A stretch of DNA of 64,000 nt from Enterobacter kobei (lineage in GTDB: Bacteria > Pseudomonadota > Gammaproteobacteria > Enterobacterales > Enterobacteriaceae): the NCBI RefSeq assembly GCF_018323985.1, contig NZ_AP024590.1:3100001-3164000 (forward strand), given 5' to 3'. A program made the translations under genes and the position numbers. Within the stretch, counting starts at the first letter, position 1. Each line of letters begins with the position of its first letter. This document shows, one piece after another, positions 16,087-24,723 of this stretch. The notes under the pieces were generated by a model, which did no database searches, was not told the DNA's origin, and saw only the letters and a program-made list of their open reading frames with translations.

Positions 16087-16115
16087 CCGCGCTATACCCT
16101 AACGGCATAGCGCGG
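16087..16115 (-). terminator. Hairpin after uvrB
   Basis: CCGCGCTAT and ATAGCGCGG form a perfect 9-base stem seven bases beyond the uvrB stop, followed on the minus strand by only TTTG. It separates uvrB from the vapBC promoter. Confidence 0.6.
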
Positions 16116-16121
16116 CAGGCA

Positions 16122-18143
16122 TCAGGACGCCGCGATAAACAACTCGCGCAACTGATGGAGCTGGTCGCGTACGGCAGCGGCTTCTTCGAACTCGAGGTTT
16201 TGCGCGTGCTGCATCATCTGCGCTTCCAGTTCGTGGATTTTCTGCTGCATCGCTTTCGGCGTCAGCAGACGCTCCAGGCTCTCTTCCACCACCGGTGAAC
16301 GGGATTTACCGCGGCCTTTGGCTTTCGTCTTGGCGATGTTTTCGCCCAGCGCCAGAATATCGACCACTTTCTTGTTCAGCCCCTGCGGCGTAATGCCGTG
16401 CTCGATGTTGTACTGATGCTGTTTCTCGCGGCGGCGTTCGGTTTCGCTGATGGCTTTCGCCATCGACGCGGTGATGCGATCGCCGTAAAGAATGGCTTTA
16501 CCGTTAACGTTACGTGCCGCACGGCCAATGGTCTGGATCAGCGAGCGTTCTGAACGCAGGAAGCCTTCTTTGTCTGCATCAAGGATCGCCACCAGCGATA
16601 CCTCCGGCATATCAAGCCCCTCACGCAACAGGTTGATCCCGACTAGCACGTCAAACTCGCCAAGACGCAGGTCGCGGATGATCTCCATACGCTCAACGGT
16701 ATCGATGTCTGAGTGCAGATAGCGCACCTTCTCGCCGTGTTCTTCGAGATACTCGGTTAAATCCTCAGCCATCCGCTTGGTGAGCGTAGTGACCAGTACA
16801 CGCTCGTTGATGGCGACACGCTTACGGATCTCAGAGAGCAGATCGTCCACCTGGGTGCCCACCGGGCGTACTTCGATAATCGGATCCAGCAGACCGGTCG
16901 GACGCACCACCTGATCGACAATATCGTCGCCGGATTTTTCCAGCTCGTAAGGACCCGGCGTTGCGGACACGTAAATGGTCTGCGGTGCCAGCGCTTCGAA
17001 CTCTTCAAACTTCATCGGACGGTTATCCAGCGCCGATGGCAGACGGAAGCCATATTCCACCAGCGTTTCTTTACGCGCGCGGTCGCCACGGTACATGCCG
17101 CCAATTTGCGGAATGGTCACGTGGGATTCGTCCACCACCAGCAGGCCATCGGCAGGCAGGTAGTCGAACAGCGTCGGCGGCGCTTCCCCCGGCCCGCGCC
17201 CGGAGAGGTAGCGGGAATAGTTTTCCACCCCGGAGCAATAACCCAGCTCGTTCATCATTTCGAGGTCAAACTGCGTACGTTGCGTCAGGCGCTGCTCTTC
17301 CAGCAGTTTGTTATTCGCCAGCAGCGTTTTGCGGCGGTCGGCGAGGTCGACTTTGATCTCTTCCATGGCCTGTACGATACGCTCACGCGGCGTCACGTAG
17401 TGCGTTTTCGGGTAAACGGTAAAACGCTGGATGGAAGATTCTACATGCCCGGTCAGCGGATCAAACAGCGACAGGCGCTCGACTTCTTCGTCGAACAGCT
17501 CGACGCGCAGCGCCATATCGTCAGATTCCGCCGGGAAAATATCGATGACTTCGCCGCGTACGCGGAAGGTGCCGCGCTGGAACGCCTGATCGTTACGCGT
17601 GTACTGCAACTCCGCCAGGCGGCGCACGATAGCGCGCTGATCGATGATCATGCCGGTGGTCAGATGCAGCATCATTTTCAGGTACAGATCCGGATCGCCC
17701 AGACCGTAGATCGCCGAGACGGAGGCCACCACGATAACATCGCGGCGCTCCAGCAGCGCTTTGGTCGCGGACAGACGCATCTGTTCGATATGCTCGTTCA
17801 CCGACGAATCTTTTTCGATAAAGGTGTCAGAGCTGGGCACATAGGCTTCCGGCTGGTAGTAGTCGTAGTACGACACGAAATACTCTACCGCGTTATCCGG
17901 GAAGAACTCTTTCATCTCGCCGTACAGCTGGGCCGCCAGGGTTTTGTTGGGGGCCAGCACCATAGTCGGACGCTGGAGGTCGGCAATCACGTTAGCGATG
18001 GTGAACGTTTTCCCTGAACCGGTTACCCCCAGCAAGGTTTGGTGTGCCAGTCCGTCTTCCAGCCCTTCTTTCAGGCGGCGGATGGCCTCTGGCTGATCGC
18101 CAGAAGGTTTAAACACAGAATTCAGTTTGAACGGTTTACTCAT
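16122..18143 (-). CDS. uvrB: Excinuclease ABC subunit B
   Basis: UvrB is the damage-verifying helicase-like subunit of nucleotide excision repair. The 673-residue product equals the E. coli length: Walker A GVTGSGKTFT near residue 40, the beta-hairpin segment YYDYYQPEAYVP near residue 92, DESHVTIPQ, the RRGDVIDI-type region, helicase motif QTIGRAARN and a C-terminal UVR domain (QMMQHAQNLEFEEAAAVRDQ) that contacts UvrC. A LexA box lies about 75 bases upstream, showing SOS control. Confidence 0.98.
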   Translation of the reverse strand: MSKPFKLNSVFKPSGDQPEAIRRLKEGLEDGLAHQTLLGVTGSGKTFTIANVIADLQRPTMVLAPNKTLAAQLYGEMKEFFPDNAVEYFVSYYDYYQPEAYVPSSDTFIEKDSSVNEHIEQMRLSATKALLERRDVIVVASVSAIYGLGDPDLYLKMMLHLTTGMIIDQRAIVRRLAELQYTRNDQAFQRGTFRVRGEVIDIFPAESDDMALRVELFDEEVERLSLFDPLTGHVESSIQRFTVYPKTHYVTPRERIVQAMEEIKVDLADRRKTLLANNKLLEEQRLTQRTQFDLEMMNELGYCSGVENYSRYLSGRGPGEAPPTLFDYLPADGLLVVDESHVTIPQIGGMYRGDRARKETLVEYGFRLPSALDNRPMKFEEFEALAPQTIYVSATPGPYELEKSGDDIVDQVVRPTGLLDPIIEVRPVGTQVDDLLSEIRKRVAINERVLVTTLTKRMAEDLTEYLEEHGEKVRYLHSDIDTVERMEIIRDLRLGEFDVLVGINLLREGLDMPEVSLVAILDADKEGFLRSERSLIQTIGRAARNVNGKAILYGDRITASMAKAISETERRREKQHQYNIEHGITPQGLNKKVVDILALGENIAKTKAKGRGKSRSPVVEESLERLLTPKAMQQKIHELEAQMMQHAQNLEFEEAAAVRDQLHQLRELFIAAS

Positions 18144-18219
18144 GAACGGCTACCTGATGGAGGAATGAGCGGGCAGGTGATTAATTTTACTCGCGACGGC
18201 GATTTTTGCCAATAAAAAA

Positions 18220-18239
18220 TACTGGATGAAAAAACAGTA
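18220..18239 (-). promoter_or_regulatory. LexA (SOS) box of uvrB
   Basis: TACTGGATGAAAAAACAGTA keeps the CTG and CAG arms of the LexA consensus with the correct 10-base separation. It lies in the uvrB leader, where E. coli also has its SOS operator. Confidence 0.85.
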
Positions 18240-18904
18240 ACGCGCCAGGTTGTGACGACATGAACGCCATTTTCGGTGCCAGACGGGTGGCACATTATCC
18301 TGCCTGCGGGATAAAACGCTGCGCGATACAGGTTATCCCCAAAAAGATTTCTGATTTAACATTTGTCAAGAGATGTCATGAAAGTTTTGTGGCAGTCAAT
18401 GACACTTTTCTTACAGGCATTGCTTTTATACAAGTTATTGATATTAAATAAATATACTGAAAAGCCGCCTTTCGCACCAATTCATGTCCAGGCCGCATGA
18501 ACTCTCGCTTCTCACGTGTTTTCTAACTCTAATGCACATGGTTATCCACAGGAATAGTGGATAACTCCCGCCAGGCCGTATCCCCTGCCGCTCAGCAAAT
18601 TCCCGGTTTTGACCCAGGCGGCAATGACAAAAAATTTTTATCACTAAATTTTGCGTGGAAGAAAGGCAGCCGACGGGTAAAAGCCGAACGATCCTGCTTA
18701 AAAAGCGTTCCGTTGATGCACCCTTTTCGCCTTGTGCGCACTGCCAGCGTGCAGGATTTTCTGCGGGATCGGCTGCCCGTCACGATTTGTCCCGGGTTTG
18801 TTCATCCTGCTCTGAAAAATACGACTTTCGTTGGAGGTGGCAAGTCTTTTGCAACATATCGTTTACAGCGCTGTTACCGACAGCCATTGAACAGGAGATG
18901 CCCG
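18240..18904. other. Long gene-free stretch between uvrB and the orphan ATPase, with DnaA boxes
   Basis: No convincing gene is seen here. TTATCCACA at 18542-18550 is a consensus DnaA box, and TTATCCACT lies inverted at 18564-18556; a weaker TTATCCCCA is at 18333. E. coli also has a DnaA site and a distal promoter (P3) upstream of uvrB. The 18557-18904 part is open in the frame of the downstream ATPase, but its codons look unlike coding sequence of the neighbours. An AT-rich patch around 18420-18460 may hold a promoter. Confidence 0.6.
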
Positions 18905-19627
18905 ATGTTACGTCTACGCGCGGTAAATCAGTATTACGGCGATCAGCACACGTTATGGAACGTCGATTTAGATTTGGTGCCCGGCACCTGTACCACGGTG
19001 ATGGGCTTGCAGGGGATGGGCAAGACCACGCTGGTGAACTGCATTACCGGCAATCTGCCGGTGGAGAGCGGCAGCATCGTCTGGCAGGAAGCGAGCGCCC
19101 CGCCGCTGGATCTGTTACAGGTTACGGCGGCGCATCGTACGGCAATGGGAATTGGCTATGTGCCGCAGGACCGACGGATCTTCTCCCAGTTGACGGTAGA
19201 AGAAAATCTGCATATTGCGATGCTCGCGGCGGGCGAACCGGGCTGTGCGGTTACGCCAGCGATCTACGATCTGTTTCCGGAACTGTACGCGCTGCGCCAG
19301 ATCAAGGGCGCGGGCCTGTCCGAGGATAACCAGTATCAGCTGGCGCTGGCCCGTGCGCTGGTCACGCAGCCGCGCCTGCTGATCCTTGATGAACCGACGC
19401 GGGGATCGGGTCAGGCGTTCATCCATAAGCTCGGTAATTTACTGGTGCGGCTGAATCAGGATCTCGGTATGACCATCCTGCTGGCGGAGCAGCATCTGTC
19501 GTTTATCCGCCGCGTGGCCGACCGGTTCTGCCTGCTGCACCGGGGACGTAATGTGGCGCAGGGGCATGTGCATCAGCTCGATGACCAGCTTATTTCCCAC
19601 TGGATGACACAGGACTCAGTCCGCTGA
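18905..19627 (+). CDS. Orphan ABC transporter ATP-binding protein, UrtE/LivF-like
   Basis: A 240-residue single ATPase domain: Walker A GLQGMGKTT (residues 34-42), Q-loop region GIGYVPQDRRIF, Walker B RLLILDEPTRG (157-166) and AEQHLSF in place of the H-loop, a form seen in the LivF/UrtE branch (branched-chain amino acid and urea importers). The signature motif, normally LSGGQ, is LSEDN (138-142), which is unusual and may weaken ATPase coupling. No permease or binding protein is adjacent. The start at 18905 has AGGAG upstream; 116 more in-frame codons upstream are judged noncoding. The end overlaps the convergent bioD gene by 38 bases. Confidence 0.8.
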   Translation: MLRLRAVNQYYGDQHTLWNVDLDLVPGTCTTVMGLQGMGKTTLVNCITGNLPVESGSIVWQEASAPPLDLLQVTAAHRTAMGIGYVPQDRRIFSQLTVEENLHIAMLAAGEPGCAVTPAIYDLFPELYALRQIKGAGLSEDNQYQLALARALVTQPRLLILDEPTRGSGQAFIHKLGNLLVRLNQDLGMTILLAEQHLSFIRRVADRFCLLHRGRNVAQGHVHQLDDQLISHWMTQDSVR

Positions 19628-20297
19628 GATCAAGATAATGACCGTTTTGCCGTTCCAGCGGCGCGTCTGCCAGCCAGGGGATCTCCCCCAGCAAAGGCGC
19701 AGGCAGTACGCGTCGCAGTGTCGCCAGGTATTCCGCATGACGTTTTCCCGGCGGCTGCACGTCGTTGGCAATCCAGCCTGCCAGCCGTAACCCCGCCTGA
19801 CGCACCGCCAGCGCAGTAAGCTGCGCGTGATTAATGCAGCCGAGTTTAACTCCGACCACCAGGATCACCGGCAGCGCTTCCTGTATGACCCAGTCCGCGT
19901 AGCTGTCACGTTCTGACAGCGGCGTGAACCAGCCTCCTGCCCCTTCCACCAGTATCCAGTCCGCCTGATTTTCCAGCGCGCGCAACCCCGCCGACATCAC
20001 GCCAAAATCGATGGGGATCCCCTGATCCGCGCTGACGATATGCGGTGAGGTCGGCTCGGCAAAGACGTAGGGATTGACCACTTCATAGTCCAGCGCCAGG
20101 CTGGCATGGCGTTGCAGGGCCAGCGCATCGCTGTTACGCAGCCCGTCCGGCGTCATCTCGCTGCCGGAGGCCACCGGTTTGTAGCCAGCGGTACGTTTCC
20201 CTCGTGCCCCTGCCGCCTGTAACAGCGCGCAACTGGCGACGGTTTTTCCTACTTCGGTATCGGTCCCGGTGACAAAATAGCGTTCAGTCACGTTCAA
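19590..20297 (-). CDS. bioD: Dethiobiotin synthetase
   Basis: BioD closes the ureido ring of dethiobiotin using ATP and CO2. The 235-residue product has the P-loop GTDTEVGKT at residues 8-16, Lys in YKPVASGSE, the EGAGGWFTPL loop and the substrate segment NDVQPPGKRHAEY. The last ten or so residues (after LDLS) extend beyond the E. coli protein and run into the end of the upstream ATPase gene on the other strand. Last gene of bioBFCD, overlapping bioC by 14 bases. Confidence 0.95.
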   Translation of the reverse strand: MNVTERYFVTGTDTEVGKTVASCALLQAAGARGKRTAGYKPVASGSEMTPDGLRNSDALALQRHASLALDYEVVNPYVFAEPTSPHIVSADQGIPIDFGVMSAGLRALENQADWILVEGAGGWFTPLSERDSYADWVIQEALPVILVVGVKLGCINHAQLTALAVRQAGLRLAGWIANDVQPPGKRHAEYLATLRRVLPAPLLGEIPWLADAPLERQNGHYLDLSGLSPVSSSGK

Positions 20298-21039
20298 TAA
20301 CTCCCCAGAAAAGTGAATACGTCAGCGGATAGCGCCCGGCGCGTTGTGGCCAGGCAAGCTGCAGCCGTTGCAGCTGTCCGCGGGTCAGCGCCTGCGCCTG
20401 ACGCCCGGCATGCAGATGCGTGGCACCGATGCCCTTCAGCGAACGCATGGCGCTGAGCGCATCATCAAACTCCAGCGTAATCCGGGCGATCCCGCTGCGA
20501 CCGCGCCAGTGACTCACCGTGTCAGTCAGCGTTTGCTGCGGTATAAAACGATTGGCGTGCGGGTGATGATCCACTGCCTGCCAGGCCTGGTTCAGCTCGG
20601 GTAAAGAGCCTGCCGCCAGCGTCGTAAAAGCCACCGCACCGCCGGGACGCACCACGCGATACAGCTCGCTTAACGCCTGATGCAGATCGTCGCACCACTG
20701 TACCGCCAGATTGCTCCACGCCAGATCGAACTGCGCAGGGGCAAAGGGCATCGCTTCAATATCTGCCAGCACGTAGTGATGCGCGGCCTGCTGGCGGCGG
20801 GCTTCATCAAGCATGGGCGCGGACAAATCCAGAGCGGTGACGTGCGCGCCCTGCTCACGCCAGTAGCGGCTGAGCGCCCCCGGCCCGCAACCGGCATCGA
20901 GTACCCGCTCAACGGCGCGTTCACCGGTCATGGCCAGCAACAGTTCGGCGCTTTGCGTCTGCAATTGCGCATGACGGGCATAGCCCTGGGCGGCGCGGCC
21001 AAAGGCGGCGGCGACCGCAGGTTTATTCACCGGCGTCAT
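20284..21039 (-). CDS. bioC: Malonyl-ACP O-methyltransferase
   Basis: BioC methylates malonyl-ACP so that the fatty acid pathway can build pimeloyl-ACP methyl ester. The 251-residue protein is a class I SAM methyltransferase with motif I VLDAGCGPGALSR near residue 44, the acidic post-I residue in VTALDLS and DLAWSNLAVQWC, typical of BioC. It overlaps bioF by 17 bases and bioD by 14, so translation through the operon is coupled. BioH, the partner esterase, is not in the window. Confidence 0.95.
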   Translation of the reverse strand: MTPVNKPAVAAAFGRAAQGYARHAQLQTQSAELLLAMTGERAVERVLDAGCGPGALSRYWREQGAHVTALDLSAPMLDEARRQQAAHHYVLADIEAMPFAPAQFDLAWSNLAVQWCDDLHQALSELYRVVRPGGAVAFTTLAAGSLPELNQAWQAVDHHPHANRFIPQQTLTDTVSHWRGRSGIARITLEFDDALSAMRSLKGIGATHLHAGRQAQALTRGQLQRLQLAWPQRAGRYPLTYSLFWGVIERD

Positions 21040-22180
21040 GCAGCGCCTCCAGCAGTCGGTCGATGTCCTGTGGTTCGTGATCTGCCGTCAGGGTCAGCCG
21101 CAGACGCGCGGTACCCGGTGGAACGGTAGGCGGTCGGATTGCCGTCACCCAGCAACCCGCCTGCCGCAGACGCGCAGCCAGATCCAGCGCCCGGGCGTTA
21201 TCGCCGACAATCAGCGGCTGAATAGCGCTCTGTGATGCGGTCATTCTGACGTTAAGCGCCTGCGCGCCATGGCGGAAATGGTCGATCAGCGCGCTGAGTT
21301 TTTCCCGCCGGGCTGCGCCGTCGTCCTGACGGATCACCGCCAGCGACGCGCTGATGGCCATGGCCTGCGCAGGCGGCATGGCGGTGCTGTAAATCAGATG
21401 GCGGGCGAACTGCACCAGATAGTCAGCCAGCGCTTCGCTGCACAGCACCGCCGCGCCGCTGACGCCAAAACCTTTGCCGAAAGTGACGATCAGCAGTTCC
21501 GGGCGGATGCCTGCGGCGTGACAGCTGCCGCGGCCTTCCGGCCCGATCACGCCGGTGCCGTGGGCGTCATCCACCAGCAGCCAGGCGGATGCGCCTTGCG
21601 CGGCGGCGGCAATCTCCGCCAGCGGTGCGCTATCGCCGTCCATGCTGAATACCCCTTCGGTGATCACCAGTTGTTGCCCGGCGCAGGCTTTCGCCAGCAA
21701 GCCGGTCAGTTGCTGGACGTTATTGTGGGTATAGCGCCGCAGTTGCGCGGGGCTTAACGCCGCCGCTTCCAGTAACGAGGCGTGGCTGAGCTTGTCGGCG
21801 ATCAGGCGGTCATCGTCACCTGCCAGCGCGGCGATCACCGCCTGATTGGCGGCAAAACCGGAGATAAACAGTAGCGCACGCGGGTAGCCGAGCCAGTCCG
21901 CCAGCTCGGCTTCCAGCGCCTGATGCGCCCCGGTGAAGCCGCTGACGTGCCCGGAGCCGCCGCTGCCGACGCCGTAGCGTTCGGCACCCTGCTGCCAGGC
22001 GCGGATCACCCGCGGATGCTGACTGAGGCCGAGGTAATCATTGGAGGAAAAGTTACAAAAGCGCTCGCCGTCGTGCGTCAGCCAGCGCCCGGCCCCCTGC
22101 TCCATTACGCGCCGGGTGCGCAGCGCCTGCGCCGCGCGACGTTTGTCGAGCGCCGTATCGATGCGCGTCTGCCAGCTCAT
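21023..22180 (-). CDS. bioF: 8-amino-7-oxononanoate synthase
   Basis: BioF condenses pimeloyl-ACP with alanine using PLP. The 385-residue enzyme (E. coli 384) carries NFSSNDYLGL near residue 45, GSGGSGHVSGFTGAHQALE, the PLP-contacting DDAHGTGVIG and the Schiff-base lysine in TFGKGFGVSG near residue 236. The start overlaps the bioB stop by four bases and the end overlaps bioC. Confidence 0.96.
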   Translation of the reverse strand: MSWQTRIDTALDKRRAAQALRTRRVMEQGAGRWLTHDGERFCNFSSNDYLGLSQHPRVIRAWQQGAERYGVGSGGSGHVSGFTGAHQALEAELADWLGYPRALLFISGFAANQAVIAALAGDDDRLIADKLSHASLLEAAALSPAQLRRYTHNNVQQLTGLLAKACAGQQLVITEGVFSMDGDSAPLAEIAAAAQGASAWLLVDDAHGTGVIGPEGRGSCHAAGIRPELLIVTFGKGFGVSGAAVLCSEALADYLVQFARHLIYSTAMPPAQAMAISASLAVIRQDDGAARREKLSALIDHFRHGAQALNVRMTASQSAIQPLIVGDNARALDLAARLRQAGCWVTAIRPPTVPPGTARLRLTLTADHEPQDIDRLLEALHDAGE

Positions 22181-23211
22181 ACCGCCGCCGCGTTGTAGTA
22201 CAGGTCGGTGTCGGCGTTACGCAGTTGCTGTTCAAGCTGATACTGCTGCTCGTTATCGCCGTTCATCACGTCGGTCTGCTGCGGATTGAGGCCCAGTTTG
22301 CGGAACAACTGTACGTCTTTATCCTCTTCCGGGTTCGGCGTGGTCAGTAGTTTGCAGCCATAGAAAATCGAGTTCGCCCCGGCCATAAAGCACATCGCCT
22401 GGGTTTGCTCATTCATCTGCTCGCGTCCCGCAGAGAGGCGCACATAAGAGGTTGGCATCATGATGCGCGCCACGGCGATGGTGCGGATAAAATCAAAGGC
22501 ATCCACGTCGTCGTTATCGGCCAGCGGCGTCCCTTTCACTTTCACCAGCATGTTGATCGGCACACTTTCCGGCGGCGTCGGCAGGTTCGCCAGTTGCAGC
22601 AGCAGACCGGCGCGATCGGTGACGGTTTCACCTAAGCCCACGATACCGCCGGAGCAGACTTTGATCCCCGCGTCGCGCACTTTTTCCAGCGTGTCGAGAC
22701 GTTCCTGATAGGTGCGGGTGGTGATGATGTTGCCGTAAAATTCCGGCGAGGTGTCGAGGTTGTGGTTGTAATAATCCAGCCCGGCGGCGGCGAGACGCTG
22801 CGCCTGGCTGTCTTCGAGGGTGCCAAGCGTCATGCAGGTTTCAAGCCCCATCGCCTTCACGCCCTGCACCATCTGCTCCAGATAAGGCATATCGCGTTCG
22901 TGCGGATTTTTCCACGCCGCACCCATGCAAAAGCGCGTGGAACCGGCGTCTTTGGCTTTGCGCGCTGACTCCAGCACCTGCTCCACCTCCATCAGGCGCT
23001 CGGTGGCCAGCCCGGTTTTATAGCGTGAGCTTTGCGGGCAATATTTGCAGTCTTCCGGACAGGCACCGGTTTTGATCGACAGCAGCGTGCTGACCTGTAC
23101 CTGACGCGGATCGAAATGCTGACGGTGTACGGTTTGCGCCTCGAACAGCAGATCGAGCAGCGGTTTATTAAACAGTTCGGTGACTTGCGACAAAGTCCAG
23201 CGGTGAGCCAT
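22177..23211 (-). CDS. bioB: Biotin synthase
   Basis: BioB is the radical SAM enzyme that inserts sulfur into dethiobiotin. Cysteines 51, 55 and 58 in GACPEDCKYC bind the 4Fe-4S cluster; the 2Fe-2S ligands are found in FCMGAAW, NHNLDTS-adjacent and KVCSGG segments, with Arg in YVRLSAGRE. At 344 residues it is two shorter than E. coli because of a small N-terminal difference (MAHRWTLSQV). First gene of bioBFCD, reading away from bioA across the BirA operator. Confidence 0.97.
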   Translation of the reverse strand: MAHRWTLSQVTELFNKPLLDLLFEAQTVHRQHFDPRQVQVSTLLSIKTGACPEDCKYCPQSSRYKTGLATERLMEVEQVLESARKAKDAGSTRFCMGAAWKNPHERDMPYLEQMVQGVKAMGLETCMTLGTLEDSQAQRLAAAGLDYYNHNLDTSPEFYGNIITTRTYQERLDTLEKVRDAGIKVCSGGIVGLGETVTDRAGLLLQLANLPTPPESVPINMLVKVKGTPLADNDDVDAFDFIRTIAVARIMMPTSYVRLSAGREQMNEQTQAMCFMAGANSIFYGCKLLTTPNPEEDKDVQLFRKLGLNPQQTDVMNGDNEQQYQLEQQLRNADTDLYYNAAAV

Positions 23212-23254
23212 GGGGCATCTCCAACGGTGTGTTACGTTTTGATTTGGTGTAGAC

Positions 23255-23288
23255 TCGTAAACCTAAATGTTTTTAATTTGGTTTACAA
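23255..23288. promoter_or_regulatory. BirA operator between bioB and bioA
   Basis: TCGTAAACC and GGTTTACAA are inverted with a 16-base spacer, matching the biotin operator (TTGTAAACC-N16-GGTTTACAA) with one mismatch. Dimeric BirA bound to biotinoyl-AMP would repress both divergent transcripts. Confidence 0.92.
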
Positions 23289-23295
23289 GTCGATT

Positions 23296-24585
23296 ATGAC
23301 ACCGAACGATCTCGCCTTCGATAAGCGCCATATCTGGCATCCTTACACCTCTATGACCACCCCGTTGCCGGTCTATCCGGTGCAGTCTGCCCACGGCTGT
23401 GAACTGCATCTGACGACAGGCGAGCGGCTGGTGGACGGCATGTCGTCCTGGTGGGCGGCGATCCACGGCTATAACCATCCGCAGCTCAATGCGGCAATGA
23501 AAGCGCAGATTGATGAGATGTCCCATGTCATGTTCGGCGGCATTACGCATCAGCCAGCGGTGGATCTGTGCCGCAGGCTGGTGGCGATGACGCCGGCGCC
23601 GCTGGAGTGCGTGTTTCTCGCGGATTCCGGCTCGGTGGCGGTAGAAGTGGCCATGAAAATGGCGTTGCAGTACTGGCAGGCGAAAGGCCAGCCGCGCCAG
23701 CGTTTTCTCACCTTCCGCAATGGCTATCACGGCGATACCTTTGGCGCGATGTCGGTGTGCGATCCGGATAACTCCATGCACAGCCTGTGGCAGGGTTATC
23801 TGCCGGATAATCTCTTTGCTGCCTCGCCGCAAAGCCGTTTTGACGGCGAATGGGATGAACGGGATATCGTGCCCTTTGCCCGGCTGATGGCGGCGCACCG
23901 CCAGGAGATCGCCGCCGTGATCCTCGAACCTGTCGTGCAGGGCGCGGGCGGAATGCGGCTCTATCACCCGGAATGGCTGAGACGCATCCGCAAGATGTGC
24001 GATCGTGAAGGCATCCTGCTGATCGCCGATGAGATCGCCACCGGTTTCGGACGCACCGGCAAGCTGTTCGCCTGCGAACACGCTGGCATTGCGCCGGATA
24101 TTCTCTGTCTCGGCAAGGCGCTGACCGGCGGCACCATGACGCTTTCCGCCACCCTGACCACCCGCGATGTCGCCGATACCATCAGCAACGGCGAAGCGGG
24201 CTGCTTTATGCATGGCCCGACCTTTATGGGCAATCCGCTGGCCTGCGCGGTGGCTAATGCCAGTTTGCAACTGCTGGAAAGCGGCGACTGGCGCGATCAG
24301 GTGGCGGCCATTGAAGCACAGTTAAGCCGTGAACTGGCGGCGATCCGTGATGAAGAAACGGTGGCGGACGTGCGGGTGCTGGGGGCGATTGGCGTTGTCG
24401 AAACCCGCCAGCCGGTAAACATGGCGGCGCTGCAACGCTTCTTTGTGTCGCGCGGGGTATGGGTGCGGCCATTCGGTCGGCTGATCTATTTAATGCCGCC
24501 CTACATCATCACCTCGCAGCAGCTCTCCAGGCTGACGCAGGCGGTGTGCGATGCGGTACGGGAGCCGCAACATTTCCTGCCCTAA
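23296..24585 (+). CDS. bioA: Adenosylmethionine-8-amino-7-oxononanoate aminotransferase
   Basis: BioA makes 7,8-diaminononanoate with S-adenosylmethionine as amino donor. The 429-residue class III aminotransferase has HIWHPYTSM at the start, SSWWAAIHGYNHP, the GYHGDTFGAMSV block, the PLP aspartate in LIADEIATGFGRTG and the Schiff-base lysine in LCLGKALTGGTM near residue 274. The long upstream open frame is noncoding overlap with the bioB region; ATG 23296 gives the exact family length and lies just past the BirA operator, so its leader is very short. Confidence 0.97.
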   Translation: MTPNDLAFDKRHIWHPYTSMTTPLPVYPVQSAHGCELHLTTGERLVDGMSSWWAAIHGYNHPQLNAAMKAQIDEMSHVMFGGITHQPAVDLCRRLVAMTPAPLECVFLADSGSVAVEVAMKMALQYWQAKGQPRQRFLTFRNGYHGDTFGAMSVCDPDNSMHSLWQGYLPDNLFAASPQSRFDGEWDERDIVPFARLMAAHRQEIAAVILEPVVQGAGGMRLYHPEWLRRIRKMCDREGILLIADEIATGFGRTGKLFACEHAGIAPDILCLGKALTGGTMTLSATLTTRDVADTISNGEAGCFMHGPTFMGNPLACAVANASLQLLESGDWRDQVAAIEAQLSRELAAIRDEETVADVRVLGAIGVVETRQPVNMAALQRFFVSRGVWVRPFGRLIYLMPPYIITSQQLSRLTQAVCDAVREPQHFLP

Positions 24586-24723
24586 TGCGTTGCGCGCAAA
24601 ATTGCGTAAATATTTCGGGATATTGCAGCCGATTTACACAATCGGCTTCCCGTTTCGCTCAACTTAGTATAAAAAAGCAGGCTTCTAAGGAATTCATTTT
24701 AACCTGATAGCCTGGAGCATCCC

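Noticed and set aside
17106..18017. 303-residue frame opposite uvrB
   Set aside because: Shadow of uvrB, with no start signals.
18557..18904. 116-codon in-frame extension of the orphan ATPase
   Set aside because: ABC ATPases of this type begin close to MLRLRAVNQYYG; the extension has unusual composition and covers the DnaA-box region, while a good AGGAG lies before 18905.
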